From: Dehalococcoidia bacterium
GTDB taxonomy: Bacteria > Chloroflexota > Dehalococcoidia > Lucifugimonadales > Lucifugimonadaceae
Length of the DNA stretch: 64,000 nucleotides
Direction: 5' to 3'
Assembly: GCA_028285005.1 (NCBI GenBank)
Contig: JANQQP010000006.1
Coordinates: 30,110-94,109 of the forward strand
The notes under the pieces are model-generated. The model had not been told where the DNA came from. It did no database searches and worked only from the letters and a program-made list of their open reading frames with translations. Position 1 is the first letter of the stretch, and the number at the start of each line of letters is the position of its first letter. Positions 1 to 8,807 of the stretch are shown piece by piece. Both the position numbers and the translations under genes were made by a program.

Positions 1-547
1 CGATATGCGCCGCATGTTGGAGGCAGGGGCCGACAAGGTGGGCGTCAACTCGGCAGCGATTCGCGATCCGGAGTTGATCAGCCGGTGCTCGAAGGAGTTC
101 GGGGCTCAGTGCGTGGTCCTGGCTATCGATGCCAAGAGGGTCGATGATCCGGCAATGTTGACACTCGAAGGCGAAGAGCCGCGGATCGCCGAGGCTCCCT
201 GGCAGGTGTTCACGCACGGTGGAAGGCGGCCAACGGCTGTCGATCCCGTGAAGTGGGCCAAGCTGGGTGAGCAGTTGGGTGCCGGTGAGATCCTGCTGAC
301 GAGCATGGACGCTGACGGCCAGAAGACCGGCTATGACCTGGAGCTTACTTCCGCCGTTTCGGAGAACGTGGGAATCCCGGTGATCGCGAGCGGTGGCGCC
401 GGTGAGCTGGACCATTTTTATGATGCAATCGCCACCGGTCAGGCAGACGCTGTACTGGCGGCGAGCCTGTTCCACTATGGCGAGATGCGTGTGAATGAAG
501 TGAAATCGTACCTGGCCGAGCGCCAGGTTCCAGTGAGAGGTGCTTAG
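1..547 (+). CDS. hisF: Imidazole glycerol phosphate synthase cyclase subunit HisF (5' end cut by window)
   Basis: HisF is the cyclase half of imidazole glycerol phosphate synthase. It uses ammonia from HisH to close the imidazole ring in histidine synthesis and releases AICAR. About 180 C-terminal residues are visible. The reading frame is open to the window edge, so the ATG at base 5 is internal, and roughly 70 N-terminal residues of the usual ~250 are missing, including the first catalytic Asp. The visible barrel strands carry [11 protein letters not shown], the SMDADG loop with the second catalytic Asp, and the phosphate-binding [10 protein letters not shown] and [11 protein letters not shown] segments. 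The HAD gene starts two bases after the stop and hisIE follows, so this is the 3' part of a histidine operon. HisH is not in the window. Confidence 0.96.
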   Translation, partial: DMRRMLEAGADKVGVNSAAIRDPELISRCSKEFGAQCVVLAIDAKRVDDPAMLTLEGEEPRIAEAPWQVFTHGGRRPTAVDPVKWAKLGEQLGAGEILLTSMDADGQKTGYDLELTSAVSENVGIPVIASGGAGELDHFYDAIATGQADAVLAASLFHYGEMRVNEVKSYLAERQVPVRGA

Positions 548-549
548 GG

Positions 550-1293
550 TTGGCTACCTTGAATTCGTCGCCTGAAACCGCCCCGAAAGCGGTTGCGTTC
601 GATTGCTACAGAACGCTTTTCAGCAACGACCACGATGACTGGCGCGTAATGTTCGGCAAGATCATCAAAGAGCAGGGCTTGCCGTTCGATCAGAATGAGC
701 TGTGGGACAAGTGGCGAAAGTACGAGTTGCAGTTCAGGGCAAACCGAACTGTGCTTGAAGACACGTCACAGAGCCCGCCTTTTATGAGCTACGAGCAGGC
801 GTGGAGCGGCTGCTTTGCGCAGGTTTTCGAAGATGAGGGAGTTGAGGCCGACGCGGCTCTGGCGGGACTTCGCTGCGTTGAGCACCTGAGCAGGCGGCCG
901 GTTTTCCAGGACACTATTCCTGCATTGCAGGCGCTTATCGGCAAGGTGAAGGTCGGTGTGTTCTCGAACGCTGACGACAACTCGCTACGACCATTGTTGA
1001 AGTCGACCGGCATACGGTTCGATGCGGTGGCGAGCTCCGAGTCGACGAAGGTCTACAAGCCCGCGCCGGAGGCATTCCAGGCGATACTGGGGATGCTTGG
1101 CACCGAGCCGGAGCAGACCTGGTACGTTGGCGATCACCTTTACGATGATGTCGAGGGCGGCAACGGCATGGGACTGACTACGGTGTGGATCAATCGCACG
1201 GGAGCCAGGGTTGGTCCAGACGACGCCGTCCCATCCATCGAGATCAATGACCTGCGCGAGCTGCCGCAGATAATCTCGTCTATCGGCAAGTAA
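550..1293 (+). CDS. HAD-superfamily hydrolase (haloacid dehalogenase type II-like) inside the his cluster
   Basis: A 247-residue HAD-like hydrolase. Motif I is FDCYRTLFS with the nucleophile Asp at about residue 18. Motif II is VFSNADD, motif III has the Lys in TKVYKPAPEAF, and motif IV is WYVGDHLYDDVEGG. All core residues are therefore present. The residue two after the nucleophile is Tyr (DxYxT), as in L-2-haloacid dehalogenases, whereas HAD phosphatases usually have Asp there. The start is TTG two bases after hisF, with GAGAGG about 9 bases upstream, so it is translated with the his genes. The position suggests a histidine-related role such as the missing histidinol-phosphatase step, but the DxYxT motif argues against simple phosphatase chemistry. 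Substrate unknown. Confidence 0.85.
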   Translation: MATLNSSPETAPKAVAFDCYRTLFSNDHDDWRVMFGKIIKEQGLPFDQNELWDKWRKYELQFRANRTVLEDTSQSPPFMSYEQAWSGCFAQVFEDEGVEADAALAGLRCVEHLSRRPVFQDTIPALQALIGKVKVGVFSNADDNSLRPLLKSTGIRFDAVASSESTKVYKPAPEAFQAILGMLGTEPEQTWYVGDHLYDDVEGGNGMGLTTVWINRTGARVGPDDAVPSIEINDLRELPQIISSIGK

Positions 1294-1338
1294 CGTTCCC
1301 TGACCGAGGTCCAACGCCCGGACGGAAGAGACGGAGTC

Positions 1339-1962
1339 ATGGCTGATCTATCCGGCCTCAACTTTGACGAAAAGGGCCTTATCCCGGCGATTGTCCAGGA
1401 TTCGAGGACTCGCGCCGTCCTGATGGTTGCGTACATGAATCGCGAGGCGTTGGAGAAGACCATCGCCGGTCCTGACGTGTGGTTCTTCAGCCGTAGTCGG
1501 AACGAGCTCTGGCACAAGGGTGCAACCTCGGGCAACTACCTGAAGGTAAGAGAGGTGCGAGCGGACTGCGACGGCGATGCGCTCCTGGTGCTGGCAGACC
1601 CACTTGGTCCTGCATGCCACACCGGTAACGAAACCTGCTTCTTCGAAGAGCCGCTTGCCAGCAAGGGCGAGATTCCGGCAAACGCCGAGGTTCTTGACGA
1701 GCTGTACAAGATCATCGAACAGCGGAAGCGCGAGAAACCTGAAGGCTCTTACACGACGAAGCTCTTCGAGGACGGTGCTCCGCGGATCGCGCAGAAGGTT
1801 GTGGAAGAGGCAGGTGAGGTTGTGATCGCAGCCGTTGCGCAGGACGGTGGCAACACCACCGAGGAGGTTGCGGACCTCCTGTATCACACGCTCGTGCTGC
1901 TGGCGGCGATAGATGTCGACCCTGCAGATGTTTGGGCGGAGCTAGCCAAGCGCAGGAAGTAG
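1339..1962 (+). CDS. hisIE: Bifunctional phosphoribosyl-AMP cyclohydrolase / phosphoribosyl-ATP pyrophosphatase HisIE
   Basis: This fused enzyme carries out steps two and three of histidine synthesis. The C-terminal domain hydrolyses PR-ATP to PR-AMP, and the N-terminal domain opens the adenine ring to give ProFAR. The HisI part (about residues 1-115) has the metal and zinc ligands in [10 protein letters not shown] and [10 protein letters not shown]. The HisE part (about 120-207) has the [10 protein letters not shown] and EEVADLLYH helices with the acidic metal-binding residues. The length of 207 is normal for the fusion. It lies 45 bases after the HAD gene on the same strand and closes the visible his run. 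The next gene is convergent. Confidence 0.96.
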   Translation: MADLSGLNFDEKGLIPAIVQDSRTRAVLMVAYMNREALEKTIAGPDVWFFSRSRNELWHKGATSGNYLKVREVRADCDGDALLVLADPLGPACHTGNETCFFEEPLASKGEIPANAEVLDELYKIIEQRKREKPEGSYTTKLFEDGAPRIAQKVVEEAGEVVIAAVAQDGGNTTEEVADLLYHTLVLLAAIDVDPADVWAELAKRRK

Positions 1963-1970
1963 CCGGGACC

Positions 1971-2981
1971 TCAGTCCCCTTCCGCCGGTCCCGGAGGCTC
2001 CGCTGCTGGCACCGTCGCGCCCGCAGGCTTGTACTCAACGCCATCCAGTTCGAGAGCATAGCTCATGGCGTCGATCGCCACCTCGATCATCGAGTCGTCC
2101 GGTGGCCGGGTCGTTAACTCCTGAAGCCAAAGGTTGGGTGCGCCGAGCAGCCTTACCCAGAACTGCGTTGGATGCGTGCCTGCGTACCTGATCAGCTCGT
2201 AGCTGATCGCGCCGATGACTGGAATCAACACTATCCGGGAGCCGAGGAGCAGCCACCAGGGATCGCGCGGTATCAAGATGAACAGCAGGATGGAGACGAC
2301 AACAACCGTCATCAAGAACGATGTACCGCATCGAGGGTGAGCCTCGGGGAAGCGCCTGACCGATTCCACGGTCAGAGGTTCATTGGCTTCGTGTGCGGCG
2401 ACGGCCATATGCTCGGCGCCGTGGTAACCAAATACCCGACGAATGTCCTCCATCCTGCCGATGAGCCAGATGTAGGCCACGAATATCGCAAGGCGGACCG
2501 CGCCCTCGACCACATTTGCGGTGAATTCGTTGGCTCCGGCATTCTCTACGAGCCAGGAAATGCCGAGCGGTGCGAGGAAGAAGATGCCTATCCCTGCGAC
2601 CAGTGAGAGGAAGAGCATGATGGCCATGCTGCCCTTCCCAAACTCCTCCGGCTCGCCAGTCTTCTCGTCAGGCGGCGCGGCCTCGGCCGCTGAGATGGAA
2701 AGTGCCTTCATGCCGACGGTGAGAGTCTCAGCGAGGACGACCACACCGCGTATCCATGGGATACGACGCGCTCGGACCTTGCTCCAGCCGGACAGGTCGA
2801 TCTCTCTTCGGACAATGCTCTTGTCTTCGCGGCGTATGGCGATTGCGGCATGGTTTCTGCCGCGAATCATGACGCCCTCGACCACCGCCTGCCCGCCGTA
2901 GAGGACAGGGCGTTCCGATTGCGGTTGTTCCGTGGATGTGGTCATGAGGTGCTTAAACTCAGGTGGCCGTTGCTCAGCCAT
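1971..2981 (-). CDS. DUF1385 integral membrane protein (YqhQ-like)
   Basis: A 336-residue membrane protein of the DUF1385 family. The family signature YGGQAVVEGVMIRG lies near residue 28. A HGAEHMAVAAHE segment near the middle, followed by HPRCGTSFLM, contains conserved His, Glu and Cys residues that look like a metal site. Hydrophobic segments near residues 122-145, 158-178, 225-243 and 245-262 suggest four membrane spans. The biochemical function of the family is not established. The gene follows rpmE on the same strand, a neighbourhood common for this family in several phyla, but a hairpin between them (3071-3090) may separate the transcripts. The ATG at 2981 is used; an ATG at 2945 is equally possible because neither has a clear ribosome-binding site. 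Confidence 0.88.
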   Translation of the reverse strand: MAEQRPPEFKHLMTTSTEQPQSERPVLYGGQAVVEGVMIRGRNHAAIAIRREDKSIVRREIDLSGWSKVRARRIPWIRGVVVLAETLTVGMKALSISAAEAAPPDEKTGEPEEFGKGSMAIMLFLSLVAGIGIFFLAPLGISWLVENAGANEFTANVVEGAVRLAIFVAYIWLIGRMEDIRRVFGYHGAEHMAVAAHEANEPLTVESVRRFPEAHPRCGTSFLMTVVVVSILLFILIPRDPWWLLLGSRIVLIPVIGAISYELIRYAGTHPTQFWVRLLGAPNLWLQELTTRPPDDSMIEVAIDAMSYALELDGVEYKPAGATVPAAEPPGPAEGD

Positions 2982-3070
2982 TCTGGCAGAGCCGGTTCAT
3001 GATTGCCCGGCGATCAAGTTCCAGGTGAACTGGTTCCTTCGGGCAGTACCGCATTCTCCATCAAACAATA

Positions 3071-3090
3071 CGCCCGGCCAAAGCCGGGCG
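3071..3090 (-). terminator. Rho-independent terminator after rpmE
   Basis: A perfect 8-bp GC-rich stem (CGCCCGGC / GCCGGGCG) with a 4-base loop. It is followed on the minus strand by TATTGTTTG. It lies 34 bases beyond the rpmE stop and so ends the L21-L27-L31 transcript, at least partly, before the DUF1385 gene. Confidence 0.8.
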
Positions 3091-3124
3091 ATTCTGAACT
3101 AAATTAAGCCGCTGATGAAGCAGC

Positions 3125-3346
3125 CTATTCGTTTTCGGTCTGCTGTCCCAGGTTGAACCTGCGGCGCAGGCGCTCGACCCGACCTTCGGTGTCAACAATA
3201 CGCTGCTCACCAGTCCAGAAAGGATGGCACTGGCTGCATACCTCGACCACCAGGCTCTCTTTGGTCGAGCCAGTCTCCCACTCGTGGCCGCACGCGCATC
3301 TGACATGAGCTCTCGGGTAGTAGGTTGGGTGGATGTCTGTCTGCAC
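3125..3346 (-). CDS. rpmE: Large ribosomal subunit protein bL31
   Basis: Ribosomal protein L31, 73 residues, a component of the 50S central protuberance. It has the zinc-binding four-Cys pattern of the C+ type: CACG near residue 17 and CSQC near residue 38, followed by HPFWTG. It is therefore the zinc-containing paralogue rather than the zinc-free form induced in starvation. The start codon is GTG, since no ATG is available upstream of the conserved DIHP segment. It follows rpmA by 21 bases and belongs to the ribosomal protein transcript starting at rplU. Confidence 0.95.
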   Translation of the reverse strand: MQTDIHPTYYPRAHVRCACGHEWETGSTKESLVVEVCSQCHPFWTGEQRIVDTEGRVERLRRRFNLGQQTENE

Positions 3347-3367
3347 TGTCTCTTCTCTAATCGAAAT

Positions 3368-3625
3368 CTAGGACGCCGCGTCCACGTTAACTCGACGTCG
3401 GGCGTTGTAGGAGTAGTCGAAGCGGACGGTCCCGTCGATCAGTGCGTACAGAGTGTGGTCCTTGCCGACGCCAACGTTCTGACCCGGCGTGAACCGCGTC
3501 CCTCGTTGGCGGACGATGATCGCACCAGCTGGCACAGTCTCACCGCCGAACGCCTTCACACCGAGACGCTTGCCAGCGCTGTCTCGACCGTTTCTTGAGG
3601 TGCCGCCGCCCTTTTTGTGTGCCAT
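3368..3625 (-). CDS. rpmA: Large ribosomal subunit protein bL27
   Basis: L27, 85 residues, sits near the peptidyl transferase centre of the 50S subunit. The N-terminus [16 protein letters not shown] is the classical mature form, with no N-terminal extension of the kind cleaved by Prp in Firmicutes. The [15 protein letters not shown] core is complete. It lies 40 bases after rplU in the usual L21-L27 order. Confidence 0.97.
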   Translation of the reverse strand: MAHKKGGGTSRNGRDSAGKRLGVKAFGGETVPAGAIIVRQRGTRFTPGQNVGVGKDHTLYALIDGTVRFDYSYNARRRVNVDAAS

Positions 3626-3665
3626 CTCTCGCTCTTTTCAGTCTCGGCAATCAGTCGAACCGTCG

Positions 3666-3989
3666 CTAATTCGCGCTGATGCCTGTGATCTTGACCGAAG
3701 TCAGCTTCTGCCTGTGACCGGTCTTGACATGCTGCCGGGTCTTGTTCTTGTAGCGGAAGCTAACGACCTTCTTGGCCTTGTCCTGCGAGGCGATCTCGCC
3801 GGTGACCTCAGCGCCCTCAACGGCCGGCTTGCCAACCTCGACCTTGCCGCCGAGGCTCGTCAGTAGCACTCGGTCGAAAGTAATGGCGTCTCCGGGCTCA
3901 CCGATCAGTTTCTCAACCTGAACAGTGTCACCTTCGCGCACTCTGTACTGCTTGCCGCCGGTGTTGATAATTGCGTAATCGTCGGTCAT
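3666..3989 (-). CDS. rplU: Large ribosomal subunit protein bL21
   Basis: L21, 107 residues, binds 23S rRNA. The start [21 protein letters not shown] and the C-terminal [15 protein letters not shown] segment are typical, and the length is normal. It is the first gene of the minus-strand ribosomal protein group, and a good sigma-70 type promoter lies just upstream (4021-4050). Confidence 0.97.
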   Translation of the reverse strand: MTDDYAIINTGGKQYRVREGDTVQVEKLIGEPGDAITFDRVLLTSLGGKVEVGKPAVEGAEVTGEIASQDKAKKVVSFRYKNKTRQHVKTGHRQKLTSVKITGISAN

Positions 3990-4020
3990 TCACGTATCTC
4001 TTTCGGGTGTCAACCTTCAT

Positions 4021-4050
4021 ATTGTAGAGACGGCATCACCGGTGGGTCAA
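4021..4050 (-). promoter_or_regulatory. Sigma-70 type promoter for rplU
   Basis: On the minus strand, TTGACC, an 18-base spacer and TACAAT lie upstream of the rplU ATG. This is close to the TTGACA/TATAAT consensus. Predicted transcription would start about 20-25 bases before the start codon region. Confidence 0.65.
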
Positions 4051-4204
4051 CGAAAATCTACCTGTGTGACCCATAATCTGTGCTCCTTGCCCTCACCAAT
4101 GAGTGGAATGCGAAGCGTTGGGCTCGACACGCGGCTGAGTCATGGATGCGGTCGCCGTAGGCAAGAGACCTGAGAGATCGACCGATCTGAATTGAGGTGG
4201 CCTG

Positions 4205-5452
4205 ATGGCTGGAGACGATATGCAGATGCTAGAAGCCACGGTGGCCTGTGTGAACGCGGCTATTGCGGAACTCGGCATCAGGGACGACATGCGGGACGTG
4301 ATCATCGAGCCATGGCGCGAACTAACGGCGGGGCTGCCGATTCGCATGGACGACGGCTCGGTGAAGGTGTTCCAGGGCTACAGGTCTCAGCACAACGCAA
4401 CACGCGGGCCATTCAAGGGCGGGATTCGATTTCATCCCGCTGCCGACCTTGCCCACACCAGGGCGCTGGCGATGCTGATGACGTTTAAGTCGGCCCTGGT
4501 GAACATCCCGTTTGGCGGAGCAAAGGGAGGAATCCAGGTCGATCCTCGGAAACTCTCAGAGCGGGAGTTGATCTCACTGACAAGGCGCTACACCCGCAGC
4601 ATCAATCACATTCTTGGTGTGAGTCGGGACATTCCGGCTCCAGACCTTGGAACCAACTCCCAGACGATGGCCTGGATCATGGATGAGTACAGCGCAATCC
4701 ACGGCTACACGCCAGGAATCGTGACTGGAAAGCCGGTGGAGCTTGGCGGCTCCGAGGGCCGAAACGAATCACCCGGCCGCGGCGCTGCGATAGTCGGGAG
4801 GCTGGCGGCCAGAGACCTCGGCATCGGTGACAGTCCGACCGTAGTCGTCCAGGGCTACGGGCAAGTCGGCTCGTCTGCCGCGCGCAAGTTCGTTGAAGAC
4901 GGTGCGAAGGTGGTGGCGGTGAGCGACATTAGCGGCGGACTGTACAACAAGAACGGACTCGACATCGCAACGCTCGATGCTTTCCTGGCCGACGGTGGAG
5001 CCATGGCCGATTTTCACGACGGAGAGCGGGTCACCAATGAGGAATTGCTGGAACTGGAAGCAGATGTCCTGGTTCCGGCGGCGATCGAGGGCGTGATCAC
5101 AAGTGAGAACGCAGGCGACATCAAGGCGAAACTGGTAGTTGAGGGAGCGAACCAGCCGACGACTCCTGGAGCGGACGAGATCCTTGCGGACCGGGGCATC
5201 AAGGTGCTGCCGGACATCCTCGCGAACGCTGGCGGCGTCGTGGTGTCCTACTTCGAGTGGGCGCAGAACATCCAGCAGTTCAGGTGGGGGCTCGAGCGGG
5301 TGAACAATGAGCTGGAGCAGACGATGACCGCCGGGTACAACGCCGTGCATGAGCATTCACAGTCCCACGGTGTCACGTACCGTTCATCTGCGTACAGCAT
5401 CGCTGTCGAGAGGCTTATGCGGGCGATTGAGCTACGTGGCTTCCTGAAGTAG
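4205..5452 (+). CDS. gdhA: Glutamate dehydrogenase (Glu/Leu/Phe/Val family)
   Basis: A cytoplasmic enzyme for the reversible oxidative deamination of glutamate to 2-oxoglutarate and ammonia, linking carbon and nitrogen metabolism. At 415 residues it is typical of the NAD-type hexameric enzymes. The substrate domain has GPFKGGIRFHP and the catalytic-Lys segment PFGGAKGGI. PAPDLGTNSQTMAWIMDEY follows, and the Rossmann fold has VVVQGYGQVGS. The GAGGTGGCCTG upstream of the ATG is a good ribosome-binding site. The gene is transcribed divergently from rplU. Cofactor preference cannot be decided reliably by eye. Confidence 0.94.
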   Translation: MAGDDMQMLEATVACVNAAIAELGIRDDMRDVIIEPWRELTAGLPIRMDDGSVKVFQGYRSQHNATRGPFKGGIRFHPAADLAHTRALAMLMTFKSALVNIPFGGAKGGIQVDPRKLSERELISLTRRYTRSINHILGVSRDIPAPDLGTNSQTMAWIMDEYSAIHGYTPGIVTGKPVELGGSEGRNESPGRGAAIVGRLAARDLGIGDSPTVVVQGYGQVGSSAARKFVEDGAKVVAVSDISGGLYNKNGLDIATLDAFLADGGAMADFHDGERVTNEELLELEADVLVPAAIEGVITSENAGDIKAKLVVEGANQPTTPGADEILADRGIKVLPDILANAGGVVVSYFEWAQNIQQFRWGLERVNNELEQTMTAGYNAVHEHSQSHGVTYRSSAYSIAVERLMRAIELRGFLK

Positions 5453-5469
5453 ACGCAACGTCGTAAGCA

Positions 5470-6855
5470 CTACACAGGAACAATGAAGCCTGACTTTCTT
5501 GCGCGTTCCAGCTCAGCGGTCTCCTCGGGGTTGGTGGACGAATTCTGGGCGACCGAGCCGTCGCCAGATCGCAGCAAGCGAGCAAGCTGCGGAACCTCTT
5601 CGAATCTAGCGAGATAGTCATGGTAGATGCCGCGTTCGGAAACGTAGCACCACGGCGCCAGCTTCCAACCCAAAGGCCCGGCCGGTGATTCCGGCTGTCG
5701 GTGGTCACTGCGGTTCGGGAGCGGACCGGTGATCGCTTCCACGTAGTTCGCACGCATCATCCCGAGATCAAATCGGTCAGCAACGGCCGAGGCATTCGCT
5801 GCTGAGTCACCGGCATAGCGAACAAGCTGCACTACTGCCTCGACCGCGGCACGGATGTCACCGTAATCGTGGTGCAGAATCCCATCGATGCCTTCCTGCT
5901 CTCGGAATGCACCAACTCTTGAACAGACGGCTGGTGTTCCGGCCACCACCGATTCCAGCGGGACCAACCCAAACGCCTCCACAAAGCTGCCCGGGCACAG
6001 AGTCACGTCACCGGCGGCCAGGTAACCAGGCATCCGCTTGAGCGGCATCCACTGGTGCAACTCCAGCAACGACTCAGCTCTCGCCTCCCTCGCGAATTCT
6101 GAGATCGATGCGGCTTCAAGATTGGCATCGTCAGCGGAGTCTGCGCCCGCCAGGCCGGGAACGAGTAGTCGGACGTTTCGGTCAGGCAGTTCAGCCTGCA
6201 CTCCGGCAGCGATGGCGATCGACTCCTCAATGCCTTTTTCGCGGTGCAGGCGGTGTGGGTGCAGCAGTATGAGATCGCTGTCTCCACGCGGGCCCACGCC
6301 TGACGGCAACGCTGGTTCGACCGGCCACGGCTGCGCCGCGATGCCGTTAGAAACTACCCGAAGTTCACCTACGTTTGAGACCGATCCAGCAGAGGCAGCG
6401 ATGCAATCTCGCATGTATACAGATGGCACGATCGTTCGGTCCGCCGGCAACGTGAACGCGGAAAGCAGAGCCTCTTCGTAAACGAAGTCATGCAGTGACC
6501 GGACGATCGGCAAATCGCCTAGAGCACCGCGCATGTAGATGGCGTCAGCATGAAGATATACGCGGTCGGCCCATTCAGCGGCATCGCGAATCGACTCCCA
6601 GACCGATGCCAGCCGGTGCGGAGCCGTCTGATACGGGACAGGGAATGAGCCACGCAACTCAAGACTTGGTTCCACCGCAGCACCGTGCGAGGTGCGGAAG
6701 CTGTCGACTCCATCTTCAATGGGGCTCAGCGCCCGCACTTCGTGGCCACTCTCCGCCAGGGCGTCCAGCACTTCCATGAGAATGCGCTGCGAGCCGCCCA
6801 TCACGTTGTCAGGGCGTAGAGGTGCGACGGACAGAGCAAGGATCCGCATCGTCAC
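5470..6855 (-). CDS. Glycosyltransferase family 4 (GT-B fold)
   Basis: A 461-residue GT4-type glycosyltransferase. The N-terminal domain opens with RILALSVAPLRPDNVMGGSQR, the usual GGxx loop for acceptor/donor contact. The C-terminal domain has LILLHPHRLHREKGIEE and the donor-binding LCPGSFVEAFGLVPLESVVAGTPAV, the EX7E-like element typical of GT4. About 75 residues after the end of the normal fold (from roughly residue 385) form an extension with PWCYVSERGIYHDYLARFEEVPQL and a charged tail. Acceptor and sugar are unknown. It is separated by 6 bases from the flavin reductase gene upstream, so both are probably on one transcript, although no functional link is obvious. Confidence 0.88.
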   Translation of the reverse strand: MTMRILALSVAPLRPDNVMGGSQRILMEVLDALAESGHEVRALSPIEDGVDSFRTSHGAAVEPSLELRGSFPVPYQTAPHRLASVWESIRDAAEWADRVYLHADAIYMRGALGDLPIVRSLHDFVYEEALLSAFTLPADRTIVPSVYMRDCIAASAGSVSNVGELRVVSNGIAAQPWPVEPALPSGVGPRGDSDLILLHPHRLHREKGIEESIAIAAGVQAELPDRNVRLLVPGLAGADSADDANLEAASISEFAREARAESLLELHQWMPLKRMPGYLAAGDVTLCPGSFVEAFGLVPLESVVAGTPAVCSRVGAFREQEGIDGILHHDYGDIRAAVEAVVQLVRYAGDSAANASAVADRFDLGMMRANYVEAITGPLPNRSDHRQPESPAGPLGWKLAPWCYVSERGIYHDYLARFEEVPQLARLLRSGDGSVAQNSSTNPEETAELERARKSGFIVPV

Positions 6856-6861
6856 AACAGC

Positions 6862-7353
6862 CTAATCAGCGGAGAAGTGGCCGAAGCGTCCCTGGAACCA
6901 CATCATCGGCTTGCCTTCACCGATGCTGACGCATTCGACCTCGGCGACGAACAGTGTGTGGTCTCCTGCTTCGTGCTCGGACACCACTCGACAGTCCATC
7001 GCAGCTAACGCCCCACCGATCACTCTCGATTCGCCTAACTCAACGAACGGTATCGCAGAGTCGGAACTCCGCTGCTCAGGCGGCTTCGTGTAGTGCTCTG
7101 CGATTGCCGTCTGCTCCTCATTCAAGATGCTGATCGCGAATCGCCGGTTGGCCTTAATCAGGGGGAATGAGTTGCGGTTGTGGCCGATGCAGGCGAGGGC
7201 CAGCGGAGGAGTGAGCGAAACCGAGACGACGCCGTTGGCGGTCATGCCATGGACTTTCCCGTCCGGCTCAGCGGTGGTCACCACCGTCACGCCAGTGCCG
7301 AAGTTCGACCAGGCCTGACGAAATCTCTCCGGTGTGACCGTTTCTGCGGTCAA
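6862..7353 (-). CDS. Flavin reductase-domain protein (HpaC/FMN reductase-like)
   Basis: A 163-residue flavin-binding split-barrel protein. FGTGVTVVTT, HGMTANGVVSVSLTPPLALACIG and NRRFAISILNEEQ are the family hallmarks. TAEVECVSIG-like strands and FQGRFGHF close the domain. Relatives use NAD(P)H to reduce FMN or FAD and supply it to a two-component monooxygenase. The only luciferase-like monooxygenase in the window lies 36 kb away, so a partnership is possible but not shown. It is the first gene of a two-gene minus-strand unit with the GT4 gene. Confidence 0.88.
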   Translation of the reverse strand: MTAETVTPERFRQAWSNFGTGVTVVTTAEPDGKVHGMTANGVVSVSLTPPLALACIGHNRNSFPLIKANRRFAISILNEEQTAIAEHYTKPPEQRSSDSAIPFVELGESRVIGGALAAMDCRVVSEHEAGDHTLFVAEVECVSIGEGKPMMWFQGRFGHFSAD

Positions 7354-7556
7354 GCCAAGCTCCTCGTGTCATTGTTCAAGTGCAATCGGCGTCAGTCGAG
7401 AGATTACACGAACATTTCCCGGGTGCGAGTGCTGCGGTCCGTTGCGTTCGTTCGCGCCGATAGCCAGCGACCTGCGTCGAATTAGATGGAACCAGAGGCG
7501 GATGGCCGGTTTCTCACGATCAGGCCTGAGTGCTGGGTTCCCGAAAGAGGAGATGC

Positions 7557-8801
7557 ATGAGGTTCCGATGGCTACTACTCCTGTCGGTTCTGCTGATTGG
7601 AGCCATAGCCTGCTCGAGTTCGACCGATGGCGAGACTCCTCAGGCATCGCCGACAGCATCAGGCGATGTTGTCACCGGTGGTAGCGCTACTGCCAGGGTT
7701 GTTCTTCTTAGTCCAACGTCAACGCCTGCAAGCGAGTGGGGTTCGGTAGCGCCGATGCATGTCGGACGGACGTCGTACTCAGCGACACTGCTGAACGACG
7801 GGCGCGTCCTTGTTGTTGGCGGTCTGGGAGACGAAGGCGTTCTGCGCTCCACTGAAATCTACGATCCGGAGTCTGACACCTGGACTGTAGCGGCCGACAC
7901 TATTCACCCCCGCCGGGATTCCGTGCTTGTGACGTTATCTGACGGCAGAGTCGTGGTCGCTGGTGGCGTGGACAGCGTCACCGTCTCAACGTCCGAGATT
8001 TTCGACCCTGAGAGCAATCAGTGGACTGAGCTTCCGCCGCTGAACGTTGGACGCGAATCGGCGATGTCGGTGGCACTTGACGACGGTCGCATGCTGGTCT
8101 TCGGCGGAGAGAACACGGTGATTGGCGCAGCCGACGGCGGATTCATGCTGCGCAGTGCGGAGATTTACGACCCGAACCTCAACGAGTGGAAGTTGGTCGA
8201 ACCGATTGCACAGGGGGAGATGACCTGGGAGGGCTGGACGAAGCTGACCGATGGCCGTGTGTTACTGGTTGGAGGTGACTTCGCTCGGCCGAACCGGTTC
8301 GTGCAGATGTTCAATCCGGCTGCCGACTCGTGGAGGCTGCTTGAGGAGCTGGAAACGCCGAATGGCGGGAGCGCCGTGACCCTGTTGCCAGACGGCAACG
8401 TGCTGGTGTCCGGGGGCGGTTTGCGGTGCTGCCTCACGGAGTCTCACGTGCTCGACATCAACACAGAGGAGTGGAGCGTGGAATCCGAGATGCTGGTTCA
8501 GCGCGGTGGCCATATCGGTCTCAACCTGCCGGATGGCCGGACGGTCCTACTCTTCGGGTTGAATCCTGACTTTCCGTTCGATGATCCGTACAGGGGAGGC
8601 GAGATATTCGACCCCGCCAGTGGGCAACGTGAACTGCTTCCGGACTTTCCCGGAATCTTTGACGTCATCAACGCCACAGTGGTCCTCGATGATGGCCGGG
8701 TGTTCCTCGCCGGTGGCCGATTCGCCCAGATCGAAGCCGACGGGACATTCACCGTTGACTATTCGGCCGATGCCTTCTTGCTGAGGCCGCCTGAGAAGTG
8801 A
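7557..8801 (+). CDS. Kelch-repeat beta-propeller lipoprotein
   Basis: A predicted surface lipoprotein. The signal peptide RWLLLLSVLLIGAIAC ends in a lipobox Cys and is followed by a Ser/Thr/Pro-rich linker. The body has about six or seven kelch blades with the repeated pattern DGRVLVVGG...EIYDPESDTWT, enough for one propeller. Propellers of this type usually bind glycans or proteins, or form galactose-oxidase-like folds. I see no oxidase copper ligands, so a binding role is more likely. The ORF is open from 7530, but the ATG at 7557 is preceded by AAGAGGAG and places the signal peptide correctly. It stands alone between divergent and convergent neighbours. Confidence 0.87.
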   Translation: MRFRWLLLLSVLLIGAIACSSSTDGETPQASPTASGDVVTGGSATARVVLLSPTSTPASEWGSVAPMHVGRTSYSATLLNDGRVLVVGGLGDEGVLRSTEIYDPESDTWTVAADTIHPRRDSVLVTLSDGRVVVAGGVDSVTVSTSEIFDPESNQWTELPPLNVGRESAMSVALDDGRMLVFGGENTVIGAADGGFMLRSAEIYDPNLNEWKLVEPIAQGEMTWEGWTKLTDGRVLLVGGDFARPNRFVQMFNPAADSWRLLEELETPNGGSAVTLLPDGNVLVSGGGLRCCLTESHVLDINTEEWSVESEMLVQRGGHIGLNLPDGRTVLLFGLNPDFPFDDPYRGGEIFDPASGQRELLPDFPGIFDVINATVVLDDGRVFLAGGRFAQIEADGTFTVDYSADAFLLRPPEK

Positions 8802-8807
8802 GGAGTT

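Noticed and set aside
550-1293. Calling the HAD protein histidinol-phosphatase
   Set aside because: Position supports it but the DxYxT motif is of the dehalogenase kind; left as HAD hydrolase.
4769-5356. 195-residue minus-strand ORF opposite gdhA
   Set aside because: His/Arg-rich shadow frame inside a well conserved enzyme gene.
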